In this document: piece after piece, positions 43,360 to 52,107 of the stretch
Position numbering within the stretch: the first letter of the stretch is position 1
How the letters are laid out: each line of letters opens with the position of its first letter
Source of the DNA: Actinobacillus sp.
Lineage (GTDB): Bacteria > Pseudomonadota > Gammaproteobacteria > Enterobacterales > Pasteurellaceae
Assembly: GCA_020026075.1 (NCBI GenBank)
Contig: JAHHQZ010000008.1
Span: forward strand, 1 to 56,774
Direction of reading: 5' to 3'
DNA length: 56,774 bases
Program-made: the position numbers and the translations under genes
The notes under the pieces: model-generated
The model's input: only the letters and a program-made list of their open reading frames with translations
Database searches by the model: none
What the model was told of the DNA's origin: nothing

Positions 43360-43760
43360 TTTCTCTTTTTATGCAAAAACGTTTTCAAATGCACTCTGGC
43401 GGATTTTCCGACTTCAAACTTGAATGTGATGCCCTAACTACGCAAGACTGGGAAACCTTAGCTTTTTTAGTTTCTCGTGTGTACACCTTTGGCGGCGTAC
43501 ACGGTATTCCAAGTGGCGCAGTACCGTTTCAAAACGCCTTAGAAAAATACATTACGCCGGAATCTCGCTGCTTTTTATTGGTGGATGATGTGTTCACCAC
43601 TGGCGGGTCAATGTTAGAAGCAAAAAACTCCTTAGAAGAAACTATCAAAGCACAAGGCTTTGAACAAATTCAAGGGCTTGTGGTGTTCTCTCGTGGTGAG
43701 TTATTTGACTGGGTTGATAGCATTTTCCATCTAGCCCCTCGTTTTTGGCAAAATGATTAG
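43356..43760 (+). CDS. small phosphoribosyltransferase, PyrE-like
   Basis: 134 residues. The PRPP-binding motif LLVDDVFTTGGSM is clear (about residues 70-83) and a pyrophosphate loop GVHGIPSGA precedes it. The start HSGGFSDFKLECDALTTQDWETLA resembles a group of short orotate-PRTase-like proteins also carried by phages. It is far shorter than housekeeping PyrE (about 213), and I do not see the flexible catalytic Lys-His loop of that enzyme, so its base substrate is open. It is translationally coupled to the decarboxylase-like gene, and a terminator follows. Confidence 0.75.
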   Translation: MISLFMQKRFQMHSGGFSDFKLECDALTTQDWETLAFLVSRVYTFGGVHGIPSGAVPFQNALEKYITPESRCFLLVDDVFTTGGSMLEAKNSLEETIKAQGFEQIQGLVVFSRGELFDWVDSIFHLAPRFWQND

Positions 43761-43775
43761 CACATAAAACAACAA

Positions 43776-43803
43776 AAAGGGGAAACGCCTATGTTTCCCC
43801 TTT
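43776..43803. terminator. bidirectional terminator between the PRTase and pyrD
   Basis: Stem AAAGGGGAAAC / GTTTCCCCTTT with a 6-base loop, with A and T runs on either side for the two convergent transcripts. Confidence 0.88.
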
Positions 43804-43822
43804 ATTTATGTCCATTAGTGGC

Positions 43823-44839
43823 TTATTGTTTACTAGACAAGCCTTTTTGTAATTGACGAATCAGCCCCATTCCCTCGAAAATCCAGCCTGTATACACTTG
43901 AATTAAATCCGCTCCCAACTGCATTTTTTGTTGTGCCGTAGGCAAGCTATCAATGCCACCCAACCCCACAAGAGAAAATTCCCCTTGTGTCTGCTGTGCT
44001 AAATATGCCAGCACTTGATTGCTTTTTTCATACAATGGCTTTCCGCTAATACCACCACTTTCGCCCTGTTCATACGCCAGCAACCGATGATCTGTACTGG
44101 TATTCGTGGCAATAATTCCAGCGAGTTGATAATGTTTCACCAGTTTCACGATCACATCAAGATTTTCCAAAGAAGAATCAGGCGATACTTTCAGCAAAAT
44201 AGGACGCATCGGTAGACCGTTTTTGCCGTTGATTTTTGCTAATTCGTCAAGTAACGGAATTAAAAAATTAGGATCTTGTAGCCCCATTTTTCCTACGTTC
44301 GGACAACTTAAATTCAAGGTGAAATAATCCACAAACGGACAAAGTTTATTGAAACATTCAATAAAATCTATTCGTGCATTTTCGCCGTGAGAATTGGTAT
44401 TTTTGCCGATGTTAGCCCCAAGAATAATACTTTTAGGACGATTGCGTAACCGCTTTACTACCATATCCACCCCCTGATTATTCAACCCCATTCGATTAAT
44501 CACAGCCCCCGCAGACGGACGGCGAAACAGACGAGGTTTAGAGTTGCCTGCTTGTGGGCGTGGCGTGATCGTACCAATCTCTACAAAGCCAAACCCTAAT
44601 GAAGCTAAGGCCGGAATAATTTCACCATTTTTGTCAAACCCTGCCGCCAGCCCTATGGGATTGCGAAAGCTTAGCCCAAATTGCTGGATCGGCTGGCTGT
44701 TTTTCAGGCAAAAAAAATGTCGCAATAGCGACAAGGAAAAAGGGATTTTTTGAATGGTTTTTAATGTGGTGATCGCCAAATGATGTGCGGTTTCAGGGGA
44801 AAAAGAAAATAAAACAGGACGAATAACACGTTTATACAT
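43823..44839 (-). CDS. pyrD: dihydroorotate dehydrogenase (quinone), class 2
   Basis: 338 residues, as in E. coli (336). The membrane-bound FMN enzyme oxidises dihydroorotate to orotate with quinone. Seen: MYKRVIRPVLFSFSPETAHH at the start, GLAAGFDKNGE, NLSCPNVGKMG with the class 2 catalytic serine region, and GVGG-like GLGGIDS at the phosphate site. The start at 44839 follows GAGG. Orotate made here is the natural substrate of PyrE/PyrF-type enzymes, so its facing the unusual PRTase/decarboxylase pair may be meaningful. Confidence 0.95.
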   Translation of the reverse strand: MYKRVIRPVLFSFSPETAHHLAITTLKTIQKIPFSLSLLRHFFCLKNSQPIQQFGLSFRNPIGLAAGFDKNGEIIPALASLGFGFVEIGTITPRPQAGNSKPRLFRRPSAGAVINRMGLNNQGVDMVVKRLRNRPKSIILGANIGKNTNSHGENARIDFIECFNKLCPFVDYFTLNLSCPNVGKMGLQDPNFLIPLLDELAKINGKNGLPMRPILLKVSPDSSLENLDVIVKLVKHYQLAGIIATNTSTDHRLLAYEQGESGGISGKPLYEKSNQVLAYLAQQTQGEFSLVGLGGIDSLPTAQQKMQLGADLIQVYTGWIFEGMGLIRQLQKGLSSKQ

Positions 44840-44947
44840 AATGACCTCAATAACATTCCGCAAGATTATAAAGCTAATTCCCACATTTGCCAACGAAAAC
44901 CCACAAACATCGCCGCCCTGTTGGCGGTAGGTTTTCCGTTGGGGGTC

Positions 44948-44956
44948 TGCTATAAT
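44948..44956 (+). promoter_or_regulatory. extended -10 promoter of rlmL
   Basis: TGCTATAAT is an extended -10 element, 34 bases before the rlmL start. Confidence 0.6.
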
Positions 44957-44990
44957 CGCCGAAATTTTTTCTCTCGGTTTAAGGAATACA

Positions 44991-47138
44991 ATGAGAACCC
45001 TATTTGCAACCACCTCACGTGGCTTTGAAGAACTATTAAAACAAGAACTCACCCAGTTCGGCGCTCAATCCTGCCAAGTGGCACAAGGGGGCGTTCATTA
45101 TGAGGCTGACGATGCGGTAATGTACCGCACCTTATTATGGTCGCGCCTTGCCTCTCGCATTTTACTTCCTGTGACCAAAGGCAAAATTTTTAGCGAAATG
45201 GATTTATATGCCCTCGTGGTCGCACAGCCGTGGCAAAATTATTTTGACGACAGATGCACGATTTTCGTGGATTTTAACGGTACAAACCAAGAAATTCGCC
45301 ACACGCAATATGGTGCAATGAGAGTAAAAGATGGCATTGTAGATTACTTTGAACGCAACGGCTTAAACCGTCCGCAAGTGGACAAAGATAATCCTGATAT
45401 TCGCCTGCACGCCTATTTAAACCGTGATGAAGTAATTCTTTCCCTTGACCTTAGCGGCGAGGCGTTACATTTACGTGGCTACCGTACTGGCACTGGGCAA
45501 GCGCCATTGCGTGAAACCTTAGCCGCCGCCATTGTGTTGCGCTCTGGCTGGGGCAAAGCAACGCCATTAGTCGACCCAATGTGTGGTTCTGGCACACTTC
45601 TTATTGAAGGGGCGCAAATGGCAGCCAACATTGCACCGAACCTCGCACGCCAGCACTGGGGTTTTCAGCACTGGAAAGACTATAACCACGCCCTTTGGAC
45701 AGCAGAAAAACAAGCGGCGGAATCGCAAATTCAAGCCGTGCCAGCCCACTTCTACGGAATGGATTTAGACGGTAGCGTTCTAGCCAAAGCGAAAGAAAAC
45801 GCCAAGCAAGCAGGCGTTAGCGAGTTCATTCATTGGCAACGCCAAGACATCGCTAACTTAACCAACCCTGTGCAAGATCAAAAAGGCACCGTCATTTGTA
45901 ACCCGCCATACGGCGAACGCTTAGGCACCACACCCGCATTGATTGCCCTTTATTCCGTGTTCGGTCAACGTTTAAAAGCCCAATTCTCAGGCTGGAATAT
46001 TTCCATTTTTAGTAGCGAAACCGCCTTGCTGGATTGCTTACGTTTACGTGCAAAACGCCAATTCAAAGCGAAAAATGGCCCCTTAGATTGCGTACAAAAA
46101 AATTACCATATCGGCGAACATCACACGCAAGCTGACGATACTTTATTGGCGAACGCCGACAAAAACGCCCTTGCCGCCCCTGATTTCGCCAACCGTTTAC
46201 AAAAAAACCGTAAAAAAATTGAAAAATGGGCGCAAAAAGAAGGCATTACCGCTTACCGTTTATACGATGCAGACTTGCCTGAATACAATTTAGCCGTAGA
46301 CGTTTACGATGATCACGTGGTAGTGCAAGAATACGCTGCACCGAAAAATGTAGACACAACCAAAGCGCGCCAACGCTTACTGGATGCGGTGAACGCTGTG
46401 CTTAACGTGCTTGACGTTGACACCAACAAACTCATTTTAAAAGTTCGCCAAAAACAAAAAGGCACAAACCAATACGAAAAACTCGCCCACAAAGGCGACT
46501 ATTTCCCTGTGGAAGAATACGGCGCCAAATTGTGGGTGAATTTAACGGACTACCTCGACACGGGGCTATTTTTAGACCACCGCAAAACCCGCAAAATGCT
46601 CGGCGAACTAGCAAAAGGTCAAGATTTCTTAAATCTGTTCGCCTACACAGGCGCAGGCACGGTACACGCAGCGTTGGGCGGAGCGAAATCCACCACCACT
46701 GTGGATATGTCGCACACCTACCTTAACTGGGCGGAGCAGAACCTTGAACTCAACGAGTTCCGTGAAGGCCGCCAGCATAAAATCGTGCAAGCAGACTGCC
46801 TACAATGGCTCACCAAATGCAAGCAACAATATGATTTAATTTTCGTGGATCCGCCAACATTCTCCAATTCCAAACGAATGGAAGATTCTTGGGACGTACA
46901 GCGTGATCACGTCAAATTATTTACCGATCTCGCTCACATTTTGCGCCCGAACGGCACGATCATTTTCTCCAACAATAAACGCGGATTTAAGATGAATATT
47001 CCGGCCTTGGCAGAATTAGGTTTTCAAGTGCAAAACATTTCAGCCAAAACCTTACCGCTGGATTTTGAACGCAATCCGAAAATCCACAACTGCTGGCGAG
47101 TAACGTGGATGAATAACATTGAGGGTAAAACGTGCTAG
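44991..47138 (+). CDS. rlmL: 23S rRNA methyltransferase RlmKL, bifunctional
   Basis: 715 residues. The N-terminal THUMP domain plus RlmL module (VDPMCGSGTLLIEGA, ICNPPYGERLG) makes m2G2445. The C-terminal RlmK module (FLNLFAYTGAGTVHAALGGA, FVDPPTFSNSKRM) makes m7G2069. Two single copies of the recurrent word lie in it, forward at 45989 and reverse at 46994-47007. Its last 7 bases overlap rppH. Confidence 0.95.
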   Translation: MRTLFATTSRGFEELLKQELTQFGAQSCQVAQGGVHYEADDAVMYRTLLWSRLASRILLPVTKGKIFSEMDLYALVVAQPWQNYFDDRCTIFVDFNGTNQEIRHTQYGAMRVKDGIVDYFERNGLNRPQVDKDNPDIRLHAYLNRDEVILSLDLSGEALHLRGYRTGTGQAPLRETLAAAIVLRSGWGKATPLVDPMCGSGTLLIEGAQMAANIAPNLARQHWGFQHWKDYNHALWTAEKQAAESQIQAVPAHFYGMDLDGSVLAKAKENAKQAGVSEFIHWQRQDIANLTNPVQDQKGTVICNPPYGERLGTTPALIALYSVFGQRLKAQFSGWNISIFSSETALLDCLRLRAKRQFKAKNGPLDCVQKNYHIGEHHTQADDTLLANADKNALAAPDFANRLQKNRKKIEKWAQKEGITAYRLYDADLPEYNLAVDVYDDHVVVQEYAAPKNVDTTKARQRLLDAVNAVLNVLDVDTNKLILKVRQKQKGTNQYEKLAHKGDYFPVEEYGAKLWVNLTDYLDTGLFLDHRKTRKMLGELAKGQDFLNLFAYTGAGTVHAALGGAKSTTTVDMSHTYLNWAEQNLELNEFREGRQHKIVQADCLQWLTKCKQQYDLIFVDPPTFSNSKRMEDSWDVQRDHVKLFTDLAHILRPNGTIIFSNNKRGFKMNIPALAELGFQVQNISAKTLPLDFERNPKIHNCWRVTWMNNIEGKTC

Positions 47139-47812
47139 ATGCTGACGGCTACCGCCCTAACGTGGGCATTGTGATTTGCAATGCTCACGGACAAGTGCTT
47201 TGGGCAAAACGCTTTGGGCAGAACTCGTGGCAATTCCCGCAAGGGGGAATTCAAGAGGGCGAAACGCCAGAGCAGGCAATGTATCGTGAGCTTTATGAAG
47301 AAGTGGGCTTACGTGCAAGCGATGTGAAAATTCTACACGCCTCCAAATACTGGCTACGCTACAAATTACCTCGCCGCTTTTTACGCCCAGAATGCAAGCC
47401 TCTGTGCATTGGGCAAAAACAGCGCTGGTTCTTGTTACAACTCATCAGCCCTGAAAGCCACATCAATATGCACACCAACAGCACCCCTGAATTTGACGGC
47501 TGGCGCTGGGTGAGTTTTTGGTATCCTGTGCGTCAAGTGATCGCCTTTAAACGTGATGTATATCGCCGTGCGATGAAAGAGTTTTCCTACCCTCTGTGGG
47601 AGCTAAACCGCCAAGCGCCACGCTATACGCACACAATACATACGGAAAATACTGCCAATAATTTTGCAAAAATTCCGGCCTCGACCATTTCGGATGAAAC
47701 GCCAGCGAAAGCCACAGAAAATCCAGAGAAACGTGCGGACGTACTTCGCAATAAACGTGCGAAGAAAAAAGCCAAAGCCCGCAAGAAACACAAAAAACGT
47801 ACGAAAAAATAG
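47132..47812 (+). CDS. rppH: RNA pyrophosphohydrolase
   Basis: 226 residues. A Nudix enzyme that removes pyrophosphate from mRNA 5' ends and triggers decay. It starts with GTG after GAGGG (MLDADGYRPNVGIVICNAHG). The Nudix box is GGIQEGETPEQAMYRELYEEVGL. The domain ends near residue 165. The rest is an extra tail with a single reverse repeat copy (giving NNFAKIPAS) and a very basic end rich in Lys/Arg (RAKKKAKARKKHKKRTKK). E. coli RppH is 176 residues, so the tail is a lineage feature. Confidence 0.94.
   Translation: MLDADGYRPNVGIVICNAHGQVLWAKRFGQNSWQFPQGGIQEGETPEQAMYRELYEEVGLRASDVKILHASKYWLRYKLPRRFLRPECKPLCIGQKQRWFLLQLISPESHINMHTNSTPEFDGWRWVSFWYPVRQVIAFKRDVYRRAMKEFSYPLWELNRQAPRYTHTIHTENTANNFAKIPASTISDETPAKATENPEKRADVLRNKRAKKKAKARKKHKKRTKK
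47657..47681. repeat. recurrent word inside the rppH tail, reverse
   Basis: AATTTTGCAAAAATTCCGGCCT is a near-complete reverse arm that now codes part of the variable C-terminal tail of RppH. Confidence 0.75.
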
Positions 47813-47820
47813 GTAGTTCA

Positions 47821-48621
47821 ATGATTTCAAGCATACTTTTTTTTACCGCTTTCCTAGCACTCGGTGCTGTGGCTGGCTTTTTAGCTGGCTTGTTCGGTAT
47901 TGGCGGCGGAATGATCATCGTACCCGCCTTAGTTTATCTCTTTCCTTTGATGAATATTCCAGCGGACGCAGTAATGAGCCTGACGCTCGGCACCAGTTTC
48001 GCTACCATCGTCATCACCAGTTTCGCCTCCACCCAGCGCCATTACCATTTGGGCAATATTCAGTGGACGGCGGTGAAATTTCTCGCACCAAGCTTAATGG
48101 TGACTGCCTACTTAACCGCAGGGCTGGTAAGCCACGTGGATCGCTCGCTGGTGCTGAAATTATTTGCCGTCATCGTGGCATACTTAGCCTTACAAATGTT
48201 TTTATCCATTAAACAAACCACCAGCAACAAAAAACTCACGCCATTGAGTGCCATCGTAGGCGGCATAGTCATCGGTACGGCGGCAAGCTCCGCTGGCATT
48301 GGCGGCGGCGGCTTTACCGTACCATTTTTAAGTTCTCGTGGCGTTGCCATTAAACAAGCCATTGGCTCATCGGCGTTCTGCTCAATGGTTTTAGGCTTGT
48401 CTGGCACCATTAGCTATATTATTCACGGGCAAGGCGTAGCGGATTTGCCAGCCTACTCCCTCGGCTATGTGTATTTGCCCGCTGTGCTAGGCATTACCCT
48501 AACCTCTTTCTTTACCGCAAAACTCGGCGCACATTGGGTTAGCAAACTTCCTGTTGCGACACTAAAACGCTATTTTGCGGGGCTTTTAATCATCATCGCT
48601 ATTGATATGTTTTTGAAATAA
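47821..48621 (+). CDS. TSUP-family (TauE/SafE) membrane permease
   Basis: 266 residues with about eight hydrophobic segments and the two family repeats: AGFLAGLFGIGGGMIIVPALVYLF near residue 18, and GTAASSAGIGGGGFTVPFLSSRGV near 158. Members export or import sulfite, sulfoacetate or similar anions; the substrate is not evident. It runs between rppH and lgt with 8-9 base gaps, so it is probably cotranscribed. Confidence 0.88.
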   Translation: MISSILFFTAFLALGAVAGFLAGLFGIGGGMIIVPALVYLFPLMNIPADAVMSLTLGTSFATIVITSFASTQRHYHLGNIQWTAVKFLAPSLMVTAYLTAGLVSHVDRSLVLKLFAVIVAYLALQMFLSIKQTTSNKKLTPLSAIVGGIVIGTAASSAGIGGGGFTVPFLSSRGVAIKQAIGSSAFCSMVLGLSGTISYIIHGQGVADLPAYSLGYVYLPAVLGITLTSFFTAKLGAHWVSKLPVATLKRYFAGLLIIIAIDMFLK

Positions 48622-48630
48622 AGGAAATTT

Positions 48631-49467
48631 ATGGAACATCAATTTTTAACTTATCCACATTTTGATCCCGTGATCTTTAAACTCGGCCCAATCAGCTTGC
48701 ACTGGTACGGGGTTATGTATTTGATAGGCTTTGCCTTTGCCCGCTGGCTGGCAGTCAGCCGTGCCAAACGTTCCAACGGCATTTGGACAGTTGAGCAAGT
48801 GGATACCTTGCTTTTTAACGGCTTTCTCGGTGTCTTTCTCGGCGGCCGCATTGGCTATGTGCTGTTTTATCAGTTCGACTATTTTTTATCCAACCCAATG
48901 TACTTATTCAAAGTGTGGGAAGGAGGAATGTCCTTCCACGGTGGATTAATTGGCGTAATTTTGGCAATGTGGCTCACCGCTCGCAAACAGCATCACAGCT
49001 TTTGGCAAACCGCTGACTTCGTAGCACCTCTCATTCCTTTTGGACTCGGCGCAGGGCGCATTGGTAATTTCATCAATGACGAACTCTGGGGGCGTGTAAC
49101 CGATGTATCGTGGGCGATGCTTTTCCCATCTGGCGGCTACTTGCCACGCCATCCGTCCCAGCTTTACGAGGCATTCCTAGAAGGCGTAGTGCTATTTTGC
49201 ATTCTAAATTACTTCATTCGTAAACCACGCCCAACTGGCTCAGTGGCAGGATTATTCCTATTCTTCTACGGCATTTTCCGTTTCTTTGTAGAATTTTTCC
49301 GTGAACCCGATCCGCAACTGGGGCTGTACTTTGGACACCACATTTCAATGGGACAAATTCTCTCTGCGCCAATGATCTTAATCGGTGCCTTCATTATGTT
49401 CTACGCCTACCGCCACCGTGCGAGCGTAGGAATGGATCCCGTATTAACCAAAAACGCAAATAAATAG
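48631..49467 (+). CDS. lgt: prolipoprotein diacylglyceryl transferase
   Basis: 278 residues, a seven-segment inner-membrane enzyme that attaches diacylglycerol to lipobox cysteines. Signature: GGLIGVILAMW and FGLGAGRIGNFINDELWGRVTD, with the conserved HPSQLYEAFLEG. The start follows AAGGAAATTT. thyA follows after 8 bases, the same order as in E. coli. Confidence 0.97.
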   Translation: MEHQFLTYPHFDPVIFKLGPISLHWYGVMYLIGFAFARWLAVSRAKRSNGIWTVEQVDTLLFNGFLGVFLGGRIGYVLFYQFDYFLSNPMYLFKVWEGGMSFHGGLIGVILAMWLTARKQHHSFWQTADFVAPLIPFGLGAGRIGNFINDELWGRVTDVSWAMLFPSGGYLPRHPSQLYEAFLEGVVLFCILNYFIRKPRPTGSVAGLFLFFYGIFRFFVEFFREPDPQLGLYFGHHISMGQILSAPMILIGAFIMFYAYRHRASVGMDPVLTKNANK

Positions 49468-49475
49468 GAAACGAT

Positions 49476-50327
49476 ATGCGCCAATATTTAGACCTCTGCC
49501 AACGCATTGTAGAGCAAGGCACTTGGGTAGAAAACGCTCGCACAGGTAAGCGCTGTTTAACGGTGATTAACGCCGATCTCACCTACAATGTGGAACAAGG
49601 CGAATTTCCACTCATCACCACACGCAAAAGCTACTGGAAAGCCGCCATCGCTGAACTGCTCGGCTATTTGCGTGGCTATGACAGTGCCGCTCAATTCCGT
49701 GCTATCGGCTGCAACACGTGGAACGCCAACGCCAACGAAAATCAAGCGTGGCTTAATAATCCGCACCGCAAAGGTACGGACGATATGGGGCGTGTGTACG
49801 GCGTGCAAGGTCGCCGCTGGCAAAAACCGAACGGCGAAACGCTGGATCAACTGAAAAAGATCGTTGATAACCTACGCAATGGTATTGACGATCGTGGCGA
49901 GATTTTAACTTTCTACAATCCTGGTGAATTTGAAATGGGCTGCCTGCGCCCTTGTATGCACACCCACACCTTCTCCCTGCTCGGCGATAAACTGTATTTA
50001 ACCAGCTACCAACGCTCGTGCGATGTGCCACTCGGCTTAAATTTTAACCAAATTCAGGTTTACACCCTGCTCGCCTTAGTGGCGCAAATTTCAGGAAAAA
50101 TTCCAGCGCAGGCTTATCACAAAATTGTCAACGCTCACATTTATGAAGATCAACTGCCACTAATGCGTGATGTTCAGCTCCAACGTGAGCCATACCCACT
50201 GCCACGTTTGGAAATTAACCCAGACATCAAAACCTTAGCGGATCTCGAAACGTGGGTAACGCTGGACGATTTCAAGGTTGAGGGCTATCAATGCCACGAG
50301 CCAATTCGCTATCCTTTCTCGGTGTAA
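49476..50327 (+). CDS. thyA: thymidylate synthase
   Basis: 283 residues. It methylates dUMP to dTMP using methylene-tetrahydrofolate. The nucleophile is in LRPCMHTHTF, and SYQRSCDVPLGLNFNQIQVYTLL is the dUMP/folate region. The classic catalytic stretch LPPCH reads LRPCM here, a substitution found in a subset of ThyA proteins. A single reverse repeat copy lies at 50085-50108. Confidence 0.95.
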   Translation: MRQYLDLCQRIVEQGTWVENARTGKRCLTVINADLTYNVEQGEFPLITTRKSYWKAAIAELLGYLRGYDSAAQFRAIGCNTWNANANENQAWLNNPHRKGTDDMGRVYGVQGRRWQKPNGETLDQLKKIVDNLRNGIDDRGEILTFYNPGEFEMGCLRPCMHTHTFSLLGDKLYLTSYQRSCDVPLGLNFNQIQVYTLLALVAQISGKIPAQAYHKIVNAHIYEDQLPLMRDVQLQREPYPLPRLEINPDIKTLADLETWVTLDDFKVEGYQCHEPIRYPFSV

Positions 50328-50328
50328 T

Positions 50329-50832
50329 ATGCAAAACCTTGATGAAATGATGATGCGCCACGCCTTAGGCTTAGCCAAAAAAGCCGCTCAACTTGGCGAA
50401 ATTCCTGTGGGGGCGGTGCTGGTCAATGGCGATGGCGAGATTGTAGCGGAAGGCTTTAACACTTCCATTTTGCACCACGACCCCACCGCCCACGCTGAAA
50501 TTCAAGCCTTGCGTCAAGGGGGTGTGGCATTGCAAAACTACCGCCTGCTCGACTGCACCCTCTACGTCACCCTCGAACCCTGCACAATGTGCGCAGGCGC
50601 AATGTTACACAGCCGTATAAAACGTCTCGTTTTTGGGGCTTTTGACTACAAAACAGGCGCTGTCGGCTCAAGATTTCACTTTTTTGACGACTACAAAATG
50701 AACCACAGCATAGAAATTACAGGCGGTGTACTGGCAGATGAATGCGGTCAACTGCTCAGCGACTTTTTCAAACAACGCCGAGCCAGAAAAAGACTGGAAA
50801 AGCAAGCTAAACAAACCACCGAACAACCTTGA
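50329..50832 (+). CDS. tadA: tRNA-specific adenosine deaminase
   Basis: 167 residues. It deaminates A34 of tRNA-Arg(ACG) to inosine. The zinc site is seen as HAEIQAL and PCTMCAGAM, with DYKTGAVGSRFHFFDD. The start at 50329 directly follows the thyA stop codon, so the two are probably coupled; the longer in-frame reading lies inside thyA and is not used. Confidence 0.95.
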   Translation: MQNLDEMMMRHALGLAKKAAQLGEIPVGAVLVNGDGEIVAEGFNTSILHHDPTAHAEIQALRQGGVALQNYRLLDCTLYVTLEPCTMCAGAMLHSRIKRLVFGAFDYKTGAVGSRFHFFDDYKMNHSIEITGGVLADECGQLLSDFFKQRRARKRLEKQAKQTTEQP

Positions 50833-50843
50833 AACCCAAAACT

Positions 50844-50889
50844 CCACGCTGGAATATTTTACAAAATTTTGGCAAAAATTCCGGCGTGG
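50844..50889. repeat. palindromic intergenic repeat, copy 9
   Basis: Arms CCACGCTGGAATATTTT and AAAAATTCCGGCGTGG face each other between the convergent tadA and nagA-type genes. The outer bases differ from the usual AGG/CCT but co-vary (CCACGC with GCGTGG), so the pairing is kept. Confidence 0.9.
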
Positions 50890-50895
50890 GTATTT

Positions 50896-52056
50896 TTATT
50901 GTTCTTCGTTCCAGTGCCAGTTGCCGTTCACAGCAGTGGCGATGACGTTAAAATCAGCGGTAAATGCGGTAAGATTGGCGATGTGATTCATTTTTAATTG
51001 CCCTAGATAATGCTCCACCTTGATCGCACGAGCTGGATACAAGGTCGCCATTCGGATAGTTTCTTCCAACGGTATCCCCACGTGATCAACAGCGTTTTGA
51101 ATAGACTGGATCATTGTGATCGCCGAACCACCGAGCGATCCTGCGCTGTCGTAACAACGACCGTTTTTCACTTCAATCCGTTTTCCCACAAAATCAAAAT
51201 GATCAATATCCGCCCCAGCAGCAGCGGTTGCGTCTGTTACGATGCAAAGCTTATCCCCTTTGAGTGCTTTATCTAAGCGAACGTTGGTGTAATGCACGTG
51301 CAAGCCGTCAATGATGATGCCTGCGTAGACATTGTCGTTCGCAAGCACCGCCCCCACAACGCCCAGTTCTCGTCCAGAAGTGATCGCCGACATGCCGTTA
51401 TGTAAATGCGTGGCAAAGCTCGCCCCTTGTGTGAACACTTGTTGAGCGGTGTCGAAGTCCGCATTGGAATGTCCGATGGATACGATAATGCCGTCATTCA
51501 CAAACTGTGGAATATGCTGGGCAGTATCGTTTTCAGCGGCGAGTGTAAGTTTACGAATGCAACTGGCGTGTTGATGTAGGAAGTTCAGCATTTCAGCGTT
51601 GATCGTGCGGACGAGATCTGCTCGGTGAACGCCTTTTTTCGCCACGCTGATGTAAGGACCTTCTAAATGTAGCCCTAACGCCTGATTTTTGTGCTGTTTG
51701 AGATAATCCTCCATTGCGAAAATCGCCTGTTGCATTTCTGCATCATTGGCGGTGATGAAGGTGGGTAAAAAACTCGTGGTGCCTGAACGCAAATTCGTTT
51801 TCTGCATTATTTCAAGGGTTTGCACCGTAGGATGTTGGTTAAACATCACGCCACCGCAGCCGTTAAGCTGTAAATCAATAAAGCCTGCACACAAATACGC
51901 CCCTTGAATATCGTAGGTTTGAATGCCGTTGGGAAGTTCGGCTTGTGGCACGATACCTGCGATTTTATCCTGCGCCACCAGCAGTGCGTGGTTTTCTAAG
52001 GTGGTTTCGCCTGTAAAAATTTTGCCATTTATTACGGCGTAGCAATTATTGGCCAT
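50896..52056 (-). CDS. N-acetylhexosamine-6-phosphate deacetylase (NagA/AgaA)
   Basis: 386 residues, an amidohydrolase-fold enzyme that removes acetate from GlcNAc-6-P or GalNAc-6-P. Seen: GFIDLQLNGCGGVMF, LHLEGPYIS with the metal glutamate, SIGHSNADF, ATHLHNGMSA and IVTDATAAAG. Being the last gene of an Aga-type PTS operon, GalNAc-6-P is the more likely substrate. nagA itself cannot be excluded, since both families share these motifs. Confidence 0.88.
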   Translation of the reverse strand: MANNCYAVINGKIFTGETTLENHALLVAQDKIAGIVPQAELPNGIQTYDIQGAYLCAGFIDLQLNGCGGVMFNQHPTVQTLEIMQKTNLRSGTTSFLPTFITANDAEMQQAIFAMEDYLKQHKNQALGLHLEGPYISVAKKGVHRADLVRTINAEMLNFLHQHASCIRKLTLAAENDTAQHIPQFVNDGIIVSIGHSNADFDTAQQVFTQGASFATHLHNGMSAITSGRELGVVGAVLANDNVYAGIIIDGLHVHYTNVRLDKALKGDKLCIVTDATAAAGADIDHFDFVGKRIEVKNGRCYDSAGSLGGSAITMIQSIQNAVDHVGIPLEETIRMATLYPARAIKVEHYLGQLKMNHIANLTAFTADFNVIATAVNGNWHWNEEQ

Positions 52057-52107
52057 TTTCTTTTTCCTAATAAACCAAAAAGCGACCCGAAAGCCGCTTG
52101 ATTACGA

